Source: Chthonomonas sp. UBA2391 (GTDB taxonomy: Bacteria; Armatimonadota; Fimbriimonadia; Fimbriimonadales; Fimbriimonadaceae). Taken from it: a stretch of DNA of 14,694 nt. This document shows, in pieces, positions 1-5,970 of the stretch. The notes under the pieces were generated by a model. It was not told the origin of the DNA. It made no database searches and saw nothing but the letters and a program-made list of their open reading frames with translations. The stretch covers positions 1 to 14,694 of the forward strand of contig DDSL01000076.1 of the NCBI GenBank assembly GCA_002343825.1, in the 5' to 3' direction. The translations under genes were made by a program, and so were the position numbers. Each line of letters begins with the position of its first letter. Position 1 is the first letter of the stretch.

Positions 1-24
1 CTACCAGATCATACGCGCCGCGCT

Positions 25-52
25 TTGATCTTAACAAAACCTGCCCTATACT
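25..52 (+). promoter_or_regulatory. sigma70-type promoter of the structured RNA
   Basis: A -35 box TTGATC (25-30) and a -10 box TATACT (47-52) are separated by 16 bp. Transcription would begin near 59-60, just before the closing helix of the RNA. Both boxes are close to the vegetative consensus, and the neighbouring DNA is A/T-rich compared with the rest of the window. This is the strongest vegetative promoter visible here. Positions 1-24 hold nothing I can name. Confidence 0.7.
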
Positions 53-58
53 AAGCGT

Positions 59-218
59 GCAACAAGATCGAAAGAGAGATTCGCTTCGGCATCGCTTCTT
101 TGGGCACCGCCCACAAGTAATTGAAGGTGGAAATCCGCCGGACCTGGTTCGCGACCCGAGGCGTGTTGCAGTGGTCTTGAAAATTTGGGACTGAGGTTCG
201 CCTCAGTCCCCTTTTATT
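59..218 (+). ncRNA. structured small RNA (or leader RNA), family not recognised
   Basis: The stretch lies between a good promoter and a strong intrinsic terminator and has no convincing reading frame. A 7-bp closing helix pairs CAAGATC (63-69) with GGTCTTG (173-179). Inside are several small hairpins: an arm closed by AAAGAG (71-76) and TTCTTT (96-101) with a GC-TTCG-GC tip, GGGC-ACC-GCCC just after it, GGTGG-AAAT-CCGCC at 126-139, and GGT-TCGCG-ACC at 146-156. A second pairing, GCAACA (59-64) with TGTTGC (164-169), competes with the closing helix. I looked for SRP RNA, 5S rRNA, RNase P, tmRNA and tRNA signatures and found none. A 6S-like regulator or a riboswitch-type leader of scoA are both possible, but I cannot assign a family. 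That the region is transcribed is well supported; its function is unknown. Confidence 0.55.
187..218 (+). terminator. intrinsic terminator after the structured RNA
   Basis: A perfect 10-bp stem, GGGACTGAGG (187-196) with CCTCAGTCCC (201-210), is closed by a TTCG tetraloop and followed by CTTTTATT. The shape is ideal for Rho-independent termination on the + strand. It ends the small RNA only 28 bp before the likely scoA start, so scoA needs its own promoter, read-through or regulated antitermination. Confidence 0.9.
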
Positions 219-233
219 GCCTCCCCACCCGGA

Positions 234-239
234 TACAAT
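234..239 (+). promoter_or_regulatory. -10 box directly before scoA (possible leaderless start)
   Basis: TACAAT ends 7 bp before the GTG at 247, so transcription would start at or next to the first base of the start codon. No good -35 box lies at the usual spacing, since that place is occupied by the U-tract of the terminator. The layout resembles leaderless promoters with a TANNNT box, and the same GGATACA string precedes purS. No Shine-Dalgarno site is seen. Confidence 0.4.
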
Positions 240-246
240 AACGACG

Positions 247-945
247 GTGAACAAAGTCGTTTCCAGTTCGGCTCAAGCCCTCGATGGGCTCCTTTTTGAT
301 GGCATGACCATCATGGCAGGAGGCTTTGGGCTCTGCGGCATCCCCGAGAATCTGATCCTCGCACTGCGTGATTCCGGCGTCAAGGACATCACGGTTATCA
401 GCAATAACTGCGGGGTCGACGACTTTGGGCTAGGAATCCTTCTCCAAACTCGACAGATCCGAAAGATGGTCAGCAGCTACGTGGGTGAGAACGCCGAATT
501 CGAGCGGCAGTACCTCAGCGGCGAATTGGAACTGGAGTTCAACCCGCAGGGCACACTAGCCGAAAGGATCCGGGCTGGTGGAGCCGGAATTCCCGCCTTC
601 TATACCAAGACCGGCTACGGCACGATCGTCGCAGAGGGGAAAGAGACCCGGCAGTTTGACGGTGAGTGGTATGTGATGGAGACCGCTCTGAAGGCCGACC
701 TCAGCATCGTGAAGGCCTGGAAAGGCGACGCAGCCGGGAACCTTGTTTATCGAAAAACGGCTCGCAATTTCAACCCGATGATGGCCACCGCCGCCAAGGT
801 TTGTGTTGCCGAAGTCGAGGAGTTGGTTTCCGAAGGATCCCTCGACGCCGACCAGATCCACACCCCCGGCATCTACGTCGATCGTCTGCTTACGGGGCAG
901 TCTTACGAGAAGAGAATCGAGCGAGTCACGACCCGACCTCGCTGA
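247..945 (+). CDS. scoA: 3-oxoacid (succinyl-CoA:acetoacetate) CoA-transferase subunit A
   Basis: This is subunit A of a family I CoA transferase, which moves CoA from an acyl-CoA such as succinyl-CoA to a 3-oxoacid such as acetoacetate in ketone-body and short-chain acid metabolism. Family blocks are visible in order: GGFGLCGIPENLI close to the N-terminus, SNNCGVDDFGLG, RAGGAGIPAFYT, and a C-terminal PGIYVDRLL followed by EKRIE. The GTG at 247 gives 232 residues and an N-terminus (MNKVV) like the family. A TTG ten codons upstream would lie in the U-tract of the preceding terminator and is unlikely. The catalytic glutamate of these enzymes sits in subunit B, which is not encoded here; purS follows instead of scoB. 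The partner must therefore be elsewhere in the genome. AtoD-type acetate CoA-transferase alpha subunits are the main alternative. Confidence 0.88.
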   Translation: MNKVVSSSAQALDGLLFDGMTIMAGGFGLCGIPENLILALRDSGVKDITVISNNCGVDDFGLGILLQTRQIRKMVSSYVGENAEFERQYLSGELELEFNPQGTLAERIRAGGAGIPAFYTKTGYGTIVAEGKETRQFDGEWYVMETALKADLSIVKAWKGDAAGNLVYRKTARNFNPMMATAAKVCVAEVEELVSEGSLDADQIHTPGIYVDRLLTGQSYEKRIERVTTRPR

Positions 946-969
946 TCTGGTGTTCTCGCGGGATACACT
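942..969 (+). promoter_or_regulatory. putative purS promoter, leaderless layout
   Basis: CTGATC (942-947) and TACACT (964-969) are 16 bp apart, the same spacing and similar hexamers as in the promoter at 25-52. The -10 box ends 6 bp before the purS ATG, so the transcript would start at about the A of ATG. GGAGG (970-974) lies only one base from the ATG, too close for a normal Shine-Dalgarno interaction. The -35 hexamer overlaps the scoA stop codon. Read-through from scoA would also be possible. Confidence 0.4.
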
Positions 970-975
970 GGAGGC

Positions 976-1209
976 ATGGCTACCGTTCGCCTCTATGTCA
1001 CGCTCAAGCCTTCGCTCCTCGATTCCGCCGGACGGACCGTCGCGGGATCGCTGCAAAAGCTGGGATTTGAAGAGGTCCAAGAGGCACGGATCGGAAGGCT
1101 CATCGAACTTCAGGTCGAACCCCTCGATCAAGCCCGGATCGACGAGATGTGCCGCAAACTCCTTGCCAACCCGGTCATCGAAGATTATCGTTATGAGGTG
1201 ATCGGTTGA
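976..1209 (+). CDS. purS: phosphoribosylformylglycinamidine synthase subunit PurS
   Basis: This 77-residue protein is the small structural subunit of the three-part FGAM synthase (PurS, PurQ, PurL), which converts FGAR to FGAM in de novo purine synthesis. The order purS then purQ and the usual PurS features support the call: an N-terminal beta strand with VRLYVTLKP, then GRTVAGSLQKLGF, then EARIGRLIELQV, and an ending in YRYEVIG. PurS dimers bridge the glutaminase PurQ and the synthase PurL. The stop overlaps the purQ start by 4 bases (TTGA), suggesting coupled translation. A -10-like box lies 6 bp before the ATG. Confidence 0.93.
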   Translation: MATVRLYVTLKPSLLDSAGRTVAGSLQKLGFEEVQEARIGRLIELQVEPLDQARIDEMCRKLLANPVIEDYRYEVIG

Positions 1210-1901
1210 GAATCGCGGTCATCCGTTTCCCGGGATCGAATTGCGATCAGGATGCCTACCACGCTCTGAGAGATGGGTTGGGGTTCGAAAGCGAGTATGT
1301 CTGGCACGAGTCCGACTCGCTCGCCGGATTCGACGGGGTCTTTCTGCCCGGCGGATTCAGTTATGGGGACTATCTCCGGTGCGGAGCCATTGCCGCCCGA
1401 GCCCCGATCATGGACTCAGTGCGCGAATTCGCCGAAGCCGGAAAGCCAGTGATCGGAGCCTGCAACGGGTTTCAGGTCCTGTGCGAAAGCGGACTCCTCC
1501 CCGGCGCGCTCGTCCGCAATACGGAACAAAAGTTCATCTGCAAGACGGTCCCCCTCCGGGCCGAAAATCGAACGAGCCCCTGGACTTCGGGCGCCGAACG
1601 TCCTCTGCGGATCCCAATCGCCCACGGGGAAGGCCGATATGTCTGCGATGAGGAGACGCTCCGCGAACTCCGCTCCCAGGACCGAATCGCCTACCGCTAC
1701 GTCGACGCGACCACGTTTGAGCCGACCGAAGACTCCAACCCGAATGGATCTGTCGACCAAATCGCCGGGATCTTGAACGTCCGGGGCAATGTTCTGGGCC
1801 TGATGCCGCACCCCGAGCGAGCCTATTCCGAACGCCTGGGGAGCGCCGATGGACTAAGCATCCTCGCCGGATTCAAGGCCTTTTTGCACGCCCACGCGTA
1901 G
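1206..1901 (+). CDS. purQ: phosphoribosylformylglycinamidine synthase, glutaminase subunit PurQ
   Basis: PurQ is a class I glutamine amidotransferase that releases ammonia from glutamine for the PurL active site during FGAM formation. The 231-residue protein has the nucleophile Cys86 in GACNGFQVLCE, the His202/Glu204 pair in LMPHPERAY, and the early IRFPGSNCDQD and LPGGFSYGDYLRCGA blocks typical of the small (Bacillus-type) PurQ. The TTG start overlaps the purS stop by 4 bases and gives the standard N-terminus MRIAVIRFPG. purL, which often follows in this arrangement, is absent; an arabinose-donor cassette begins 15 bp downstream. Confidence is high. Confidence 0.96.
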   Translation: MRIAVIRFPGSNCDQDAYHALRDGLGFESEYVWHESDSLAGFDGVFLPGGFSYGDYLRCGAIAARAPIMDSVREFAEAGKPVIGACNGFQVLCESGLLPGALVRNTEQKFICKTVPLRAENRTSPWTSGAERPLRIPIAHGEGRYVCDEETLRELRSQDRIAYRYVDATTFEPTEDSNPNGSVDQIAGILNVRGNVLGLMPHPERAYSERLGSADGLSILAGFKAFLHAHA

Positions 1902-1916
1902 ATCTTCATCGAACCC

Positions 1917-2771
1917 GTGCCACCCTTGCTGCGACTTTTGCGCCCCCATCAGTGGACCAAGAACCTCTTGGTTTGGGCCGCATGGGTCTTCACCGGATCG
2001 TGGGGCAACTCCGAAGGCACGGCCCGAGTGGCGGGGGCGTTCGTCGCTTTGTGCCTCATCAGTTCGCTGATCTATGTGGTCAATGACCTGATGGACGTCG
2101 AAGCGGACCGCCAACACCCCAAGAAGAAGAACCGTCCGTTGGCCTCGGGTGCCGTCAGTCCCGGAGCTGCGCTCGCCTTGGCGGCTGTCGCGGGGGTCGG
2201 GGGATTTGCAGCCGCCATGTGGGCCGGGGTCTTGCTCCCGATGCTGGGATTCTTGGGGGTCCAGGCGTTCTACAACCTTCTCGGTAAGCAGATCGGCGTG
2301 GTAGATGTCCTGACGATCTCGGCCGCCTTTGTCGTTCGAGCGGCCCTGGGGGCATTCGCGCTCTCGGTCAAGCTTTCGCCGTGGCTGCTGCTTTGTACCG
2401 GTTTATTGGCTTTATTTCTGGCCTTCAGCAAGCGCCGCCAAGAGTTTCTTCAGATGCAGGGCTCCGGTTTTGTCACCCGAGCCTCGCTGCGGCAATACTC
2501 CGAGCCGGTCTTGACCGGATTCGTCTGGATGAGTGCCACCCTGGCGACCATGGCCTATGGACTCTACGTCATCGAGAGTGATACCGCCCGGGCCCACCCG
2601 CAGCTCATCTTGACCGCGCCGATCGTACTCTTTGCCGTGCTTCGCTATCTGCTCCTCGTCTTGCGAGAAGATGAGGGCGGCGAACCGGAGCTGTTGCTCT
2701 TTAGGGATCGGCAGATGCTTGGGGCGATCGTGCTTTATCTGGGGGTGGCTCTATGGGCCATGACCAGCTAA
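1917..2771 (+). CDS. ubiA: decaprenyl-phosphate phosphoribosyltransferase-like UbiA-family protein (DPPR synthase)
   Basis: This is an integral membrane prenyltransferase of the UbiA superfamily, most like mycobacterial Rv3806c. That enzyme joins phosphoribosyl pyrophosphate to polyprenyl phosphate, giving polyprenyl-phospho-5-phosphoribose. The 284-residue protein begins with LLRLLRPHQWTKNLLV. It carries the first Asp-rich motif N56-D57-xx-D60-xxx-D64 in YVVNDLMDVEADRQHP followed by RPLASG, and a cytosolic LAFSKRRQEF segment near residue 170 that matches the AGKR region of DPPR synthases rather than quinone-pathway UbiA. About eight to nine hydrophobic segments are visible. The next genes encode DprE2 and DprE1, which act on the dephosphorylated product and strongly favour this role over menaquinone or heme prenylation. 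The GTG start has no clear ribosome binding site; TTG at 1926 is an alternative. The phosphatase step (Rv3807c type) has no gene here. Confidence 0.85.
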   Translation: MPPLLRLLRPHQWTKNLLVWAAWVFTGSWGNSEGTARVAGAFVALCLISSLIYVVNDLMDVEADRQHPKKKNRPLASGAVSPGAALALAAVAGVGGFAAAMWAGVLLPMLGFLGVQAFYNLLGKQIGVVDVLTISAAFVVRAALGAFALSVKLSPWLLLCTGLLALFLAFSKRRQEFLQMQGSGFVTRASLRQYSEPVLTGFVWMSATLATMAYGLYVIESDTARAHPQLILTAPIVLFAVLRYLLLVLREDEGGEPELLLFRDRQMLGAIVLYLGVALWAMTS

Positions 2772-2774
2772 GTC

Positions 2775-2849
2775 CGCCGCCCCGGCCCAAGGCCAATCCC
2801 TCGGTCCTGCCCGGACAAGGCCAGGCAGGACCTCTGCCCCGGGGCGGCG
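2775..2849. other. two-tier inverted repeat between ubiA and dprE2
   Basis: An outer perfect 11-bp stem pairs CGCCGCCCCGG (2775-2785) with CCGGGGCGGCG (2839-2849). Nested inside is a 9-bp stem, GGTCCTGCC (2803-2811) with GGCAGGACC (2824-2832), and a 12-base loop. No T-run follows on either strand, so it is not a standard intrinsic terminator. In RNA it would be a very stable hairpin within the operon transcript, able to stall polymerase, protect upstream mRNA or act as a repeat-type element. The remaining intergenic bases up to 2907 hold only a possible GGAG ribosome binding site. Confidence 0.65.
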
Positions 2850-2907
2850 AATCAAGATGCCCGCGATCGAAAGCAAGCAACACCCCAAAATCTGGAGTCC
2901 CATCACC

Positions 2908-3618
2908 ATGACCTGGAAACGAGCGATTATCGTCGGAGCAACGAGTGGAATCGGCGAAGAGATTGTTCGCCAGCTCTCCGCTCAGGGGACCCAGTGCGCG
3001 GCCCTCGGACGCCGGGAAGATCGCCTGGACCAACTAGCCCGCGAGATCCCCAACCTCGTGGTTCGGACTCATGACGTTCTGCAAACCAGCACTGTCCCGG
3101 ATCTCTTCGCCGAACTCTGCCGCGAACTCGGCGGCCTGGATCTCATCATCTACAACGCGGGACTCTTGACCGAGCCGGCGGAGTGGGAGGACGACGAGCG
3201 CATGATGGAAATCAACTTGGTCGGGGCGATCCCCTGGCTCCGGCTGGCCGCGGACCGGTTCGAGGGCGTGGGGGCGGGGACGATCGTGGGCATCGGGAGC
3301 GTCGCCGGGGACCGAGCGCGGGCGGGACGCCCCGGCTATAGTGCGAGCAAAGCCGGACTTCATGCGTACCTTGAATCCCTTCGCAACCGGTTGAGCCGCC
3401 GGGGAGTCGTGGTTTCCACGATCAAGCCCGGCCCCGTGGATACCGAGATGACCAGGCACCTCAGCATGAACAAGATGCCGGTCCAAACCGCCGTCCAGAT
3501 TCTTCTGAAGAAGGCCCGCAAACCTGGCGAGCACTACTTGAGCCCGGTCCATGCCGCCGTCTTCACGATCCTCCGTGCGATCCCGTCGCCGATCTTCCGC
3601 AGGTTGCCCCTTGAGTGA
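2908..3618 (+). CDS. dprE2: decaprenylphosphoryl-2-keto-beta-D-erythro-pentose reductase (DprE2-like SDR)
   Basis: This is a classical short-chain dehydrogenase that in the DprE1/DprE2 pair reduces the 2-keto intermediate to polyprenyl-phospho-D-arabinose with NAD(P)H. The Rossmann motif GATSGIG is at residues 10-16, NAG at 83-85, catalytic Ser131 in IGSVAG, and Tyr144/Lys148 in GYSASKAG. The C-terminus IPSPIFRRLPLE closely matches the IPRSIFRKLPI end that I recall for mycobacterial DprE2, a signature not shared by SDRs in general. ATG at 2908 is chosen because GGAG lies 10 bases upstream and the family N-terminus begins close to the Rossmann strand; an in-frame ATG at 2857 would add 17 residues without a ribosome binding site. 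The stop overlaps the dprE1 start by 8 bases, so the two are probably made together, as the complex requires. Confidence 0.88.
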   Translation: MTWKRAIIVGATSGIGEEIVRQLSAQGTQCAALGRREDRLDQLAREIPNLVVRTHDVLQTSTVPDLFAELCRELGGLDLIIYNAGLLTEPAEWEDDERMMEINLVGAIPWLRLAADRFEGVGAGTIVGIGSVAGDRARAGRPGYSASKAGLHAYLESLRNRLSRRGVVVSTIKPGPVDTEMTRHLSMNKMPVQTAVQILLKKARKPGEHYLSPVHAAVFTILRAIPSPIFRRLPLE

Positions 3619-4984
3619 TCAATCCCGCGTCCGAAGGCTGACGGGCTTTGCCGGGTACGCCCAAGCCGACGCCTATGTCCACGCTCCTCAGAGCTTGGAC
3701 GAACTCGCCGCGATTCTGTCCCACAGCGAAAAAGTCGTCCTCAGGGCCGGGGGACGAAGCTATGGCGACGCGGCCCTGGCGCCCGAGATCCTCGCCCTGG
3801 ACCTCGCCCAACTCAAGCGGATCATCGACTTCAATGAATCGACCGGATTACTGACGGCCCAGGCCGGAACCACCCTAGACGAACTCTGGCGGTTTGCCCT
3901 CCCCCGTGGATATTGGCTGCCCGTGGTGACGGGGACCAGCCGGACGACCCTCGGGGGGGCGCTCGCGATGAACGTTCACGGCAAGAACCAGTTCAAGGTG
4001 GGGGCAATCGGGGAACACGTGGTTCGCGCCCGTTGGTGGACGCCAAGCCAGGGGTGGATCGAGACCGACGCTGACCACCCCGACCACAAGAATCTGATCG
4101 GAAGCCTGGGCGGAGTCGCCGCCCTGGGCGAAGCGACGCTCAAACTTCGCAAGGTCGAGTCCGGAATGCTCTCGGTCACCGCCTTGCGGACCGGGACTTG
4201 GGAGGAATCGCTTTCGGCCCTCGAATCGGGTCGGCAGGGCCAAGACTACGCGGTGGGTTGGATCGACCTCTTTGCCGGAGGGAGGGGCCTTTTGCACTTC
4301 GCCCAGTACGACCCTCACGCCGACCCCGCGACTCTCCAACGCGAGCGGCAAGATCTACCGACCCGCGTAATGGGCATCCCCAAGAGCCAAGTCTGGCGGG
4401 CCCTCAAGATCCTGAATCGCCCCGGCCCGATGCGTCTGGTGAACTCCCTCAAATGGCTCCTCTCGGGGCGGGAAGTCGGGAGGACTCATTCGCAATCTCT
4501 GGTGGGATTCAGCTTTCTCCTCGATTACGTTCCGGGATGGGAGCGTTCCTATGCGCCGGGAGGACTTATCCAGTTTCAGCCGTTTGTCCCCAAGGATTCG
4601 GCAGCCGAGGTCTTCTCTCGGCTCAACGAAATGCAACTCGAGGCCGGGCAGGTCGCTCATCTTGGCGTTCTCAAGCGGCACCGACCGGATGAGTTTCTCT
4701 TCAGCCCGAATTTGGACGGGTTTTCGTTAGCCCTCGACTTTCGGGTCGTCCGCGCCACCGAGCAAGCCTTGCTGGATCTCTTGCACCGGATGGCAGCGAT
4801 CGTTTTTGACTACGGCGGAAGGTTCTATGCTGCAAAAGATGCGGTCTTGACCAGCCAAGAGATCGCCCGGATGCTCGATAAAGAAACAGTCGAAAGATGG
4901 ATCGACTTGAGGAAGAAGTACGATCCAGAAGGCCGGTTTACCAGTGGGCTGATCGAGCGCTGGGGCCTCAACCGAGTATCCTAG
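3611..4984 (+). CDS. dprE1: decaprenylphosphoryl-beta-D-ribose 2-oxidase (DprE1-like FAD enzyme)
   Basis: DprE1 is an FAD enzyme that oxidises the 2'-hydroxyl of polyprenyl-phospho-ribose, so that DprE2 can return it with inverted stereochemistry as the arabinofuranose donor. The TTG start at 3611 overlaps dprE2 and gives 457 residues, almost the length of mycobacterial DprE1 (461). Visible are the FAD-binding blocks AGGRSYGDAAL (46-56) and VVTGTSRTTLGGAL (105-118), then NVHGKN with His123, which corresponds to the DprE1 IHGKN site. The C-terminal FYAAKD holds Lys409, matching the catalytic lysine. The residue corresponding to Cys387 of the mycobacterial enzyme, the covalent target of benzothiazinones, appears to be Ala374 (in GFSLALDF). 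A general alditol-oxidase-like enzyme is the alternative, but the context makes DprE1 much more likely. Confidence 0.9.
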   Translation: MSDQSRVRRLTGFAGYAQADAYVHAPQSLDELAAILSHSEKVVLRAGGRSYGDAALAPEILALDLAQLKRIIDFNESTGLLTAQAGTTLDELWRFALPRGYWLPVVTGTSRTTLGGALAMNVHGKNQFKVGAIGEHVVRARWWTPSQGWIETDADHPDHKNLIGSLGGVAALGEATLKLRKVESGMLSVTALRTGTWEESLSALESGRQGQDYAVGWIDLFAGGRGLLHFAQYDPHADPATLQRERQDLPTRVMGIPKSQVWRALKILNRPGPMRLVNSLKWLLSGREVGRTHSQSLVGFSFLLDYVPGWERSYAPGGLIQFQPFVPKDSAAEVFSRLNEMQLEAGQVAHLGVLKRHRPDEFLFSPNLDGFSLALDFRVVRATEQALLDLLHRMAAIVFDYGGRFYAAKDAVLTSQEIARMLDKETVERWIDLRKKYDPEGRFTSGLIERWGLNRVS

Positions 4985-4989
4985 GGACC

Positions 4990-5970
4990 TTGACCGAACT
5001 GCGTTCTCTCTCTCAAGACTTTCTGCAGATGGTCCGACAAGCCAATTCGGTCTTGATCGGTACTCACCTGAACCCCGATGGCGATGCTCTTGGGTCGGCA
5101 TTGGCCATGAGCTTAATGCTGGATCAGCTAGAAGTTTTGAACGAGGTGGTTTGCCACAATAACGCTCCGTACAACCTCCGCTTTTTGCCCCACCTCAACA
5201 AGGTCCGATCGACTACTCAGCAGGAACACGATCTGGGCATCATCCTCGATCTCGACGCGATGCATCGTCTCGGCTCGACGGAATCGTTTTTTGAGCAATG
5301 CCCCCATCTCATCGTCGTGGACCACCATGTTCCGCACGAAGAGCCCGGGGACCTGCGAATCGTGGACCCGTCGGCACCGGCCACAGCCTTGATCCTCTTC
5401 CGGCTATTCCGCGAGCTGCAGATCCAGTTCACTCCCGAGATCGCGACTTGCCTGTTGACCGGAATCGTGACCGACACGGGGAGCTTCAAGTACCGCAACA
5501 CCTCGCCCGAGTCGCTGGAGGCGGCCGCATTCCTCCTCAGTTGCGGCGGAGACATCGTTCAGGTCAGTGAGGAGGTCTACCACCGCAAACCGCTGGCCGG
5601 GGTCCGACTTCTCGGCAAGTGCCTAGACCACCTCCGGCTGGATGCCGAGGATCAGATTGCGTGGAGTGTCCTGCGGATCGAAGACTTCGACAGCACTGGA
5701 GCCAAGGAACCCCACACCGAGGGCTTGGTCAACGAACTGCTGGCCATCGACAGCGTCAAGATCGCCGCCGTGTTGCGGCAACCTTACGCCGACAGAGTCA
5801 TCCGTGCCAGCATTCGTTCCCGCGAGGGCTATGACGCGTCGGCAGTGGCTCGCACTTTCGGCGGTGGCGGACACCGAAATGCAGCTGGCTGCACCTTTGA
5901 AGGAATCACGATTGAGGAGGCAGAGCGCGAACTGGTGAGCGCCATGAATTCATGCTTGGCATCCTCGTAG
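4990..5970 (+). CDS. nrnA: DHH/DHHA1 phosphoesterase, NrnA type (nanoRNase / pAp phosphatase)
   Basis: This predicted Mn-dependent phosphoesterase degrades very short RNA and/or dephosphorylates 3'-phosphoadenosine 5'-phosphate in the cytoplasm. With a TTG start 5 bp after the dprE1 stop it has 326 residues, near the roughly 313 of Bacillus NrnA. The DHH domain shows THLNPDGDALGS (metal ligands around residues 26-32), ILDLDA (86-90), VVDHH (DHH at 111-113) and TGIVTDTGSFKYRN. The DHHA1 domain ends with the GGGGHRNAAG substrate motif (291-300). ATG at 5029 is a possible shorter start but would trim the first helix. nrnA next to truB is a widely conserved pair, usually part of a nusA-infB-rbfA-nrnA-truB-ribF cluster; here dprE1 stands where rbfA would be. 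Its end overlaps truB by 19 bases. Confidence 0.88.
   Translation: MTELRSLSQDFLQMVRQANSVLIGTHLNPDGDALGSALAMSLMLDQLEVLNEVVCHNNAPYNLRFLPHLNKVRSTTQQEHDLGIILDLDAMHRLGSTESFFEQCPHLIVVDHHVPHEEPGDLRIVDPSAPATALILFRLFRELQIQFTPEIATCLLTGIVTDTGSFKYRNTSPESLEAAAFLLSCGGDIVQVSEEVYHRKPLAGVRLLGKCLDHLRLDAEDQIAWSVLRIEDFDSTGAKEPHTEGLVNELLAIDSVKIAAVLRQPYADRVIRASIRSREGYDASAVARTFGGGGHRNAAGCTFEGITIEEAERELVSAMNSCLASS

Noticed and set aside
59..180. SRP RNA, 6S RNA, 5S rRNA or tRNA identity for the structured RNA
   Set aside because: The SRP core with GGAAGGAAGCAGCC-type bases is missing, the body is shorter than usual 6S RNA, and the GGTTCGCGACC piece is not part of a tRNA cloverleaf.
217..246. TTG start for scoA ten codons upstream
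   Set aside because: It lies in the U-tract of the preceding terminator, and the extra residues do not fit the family N-terminus.
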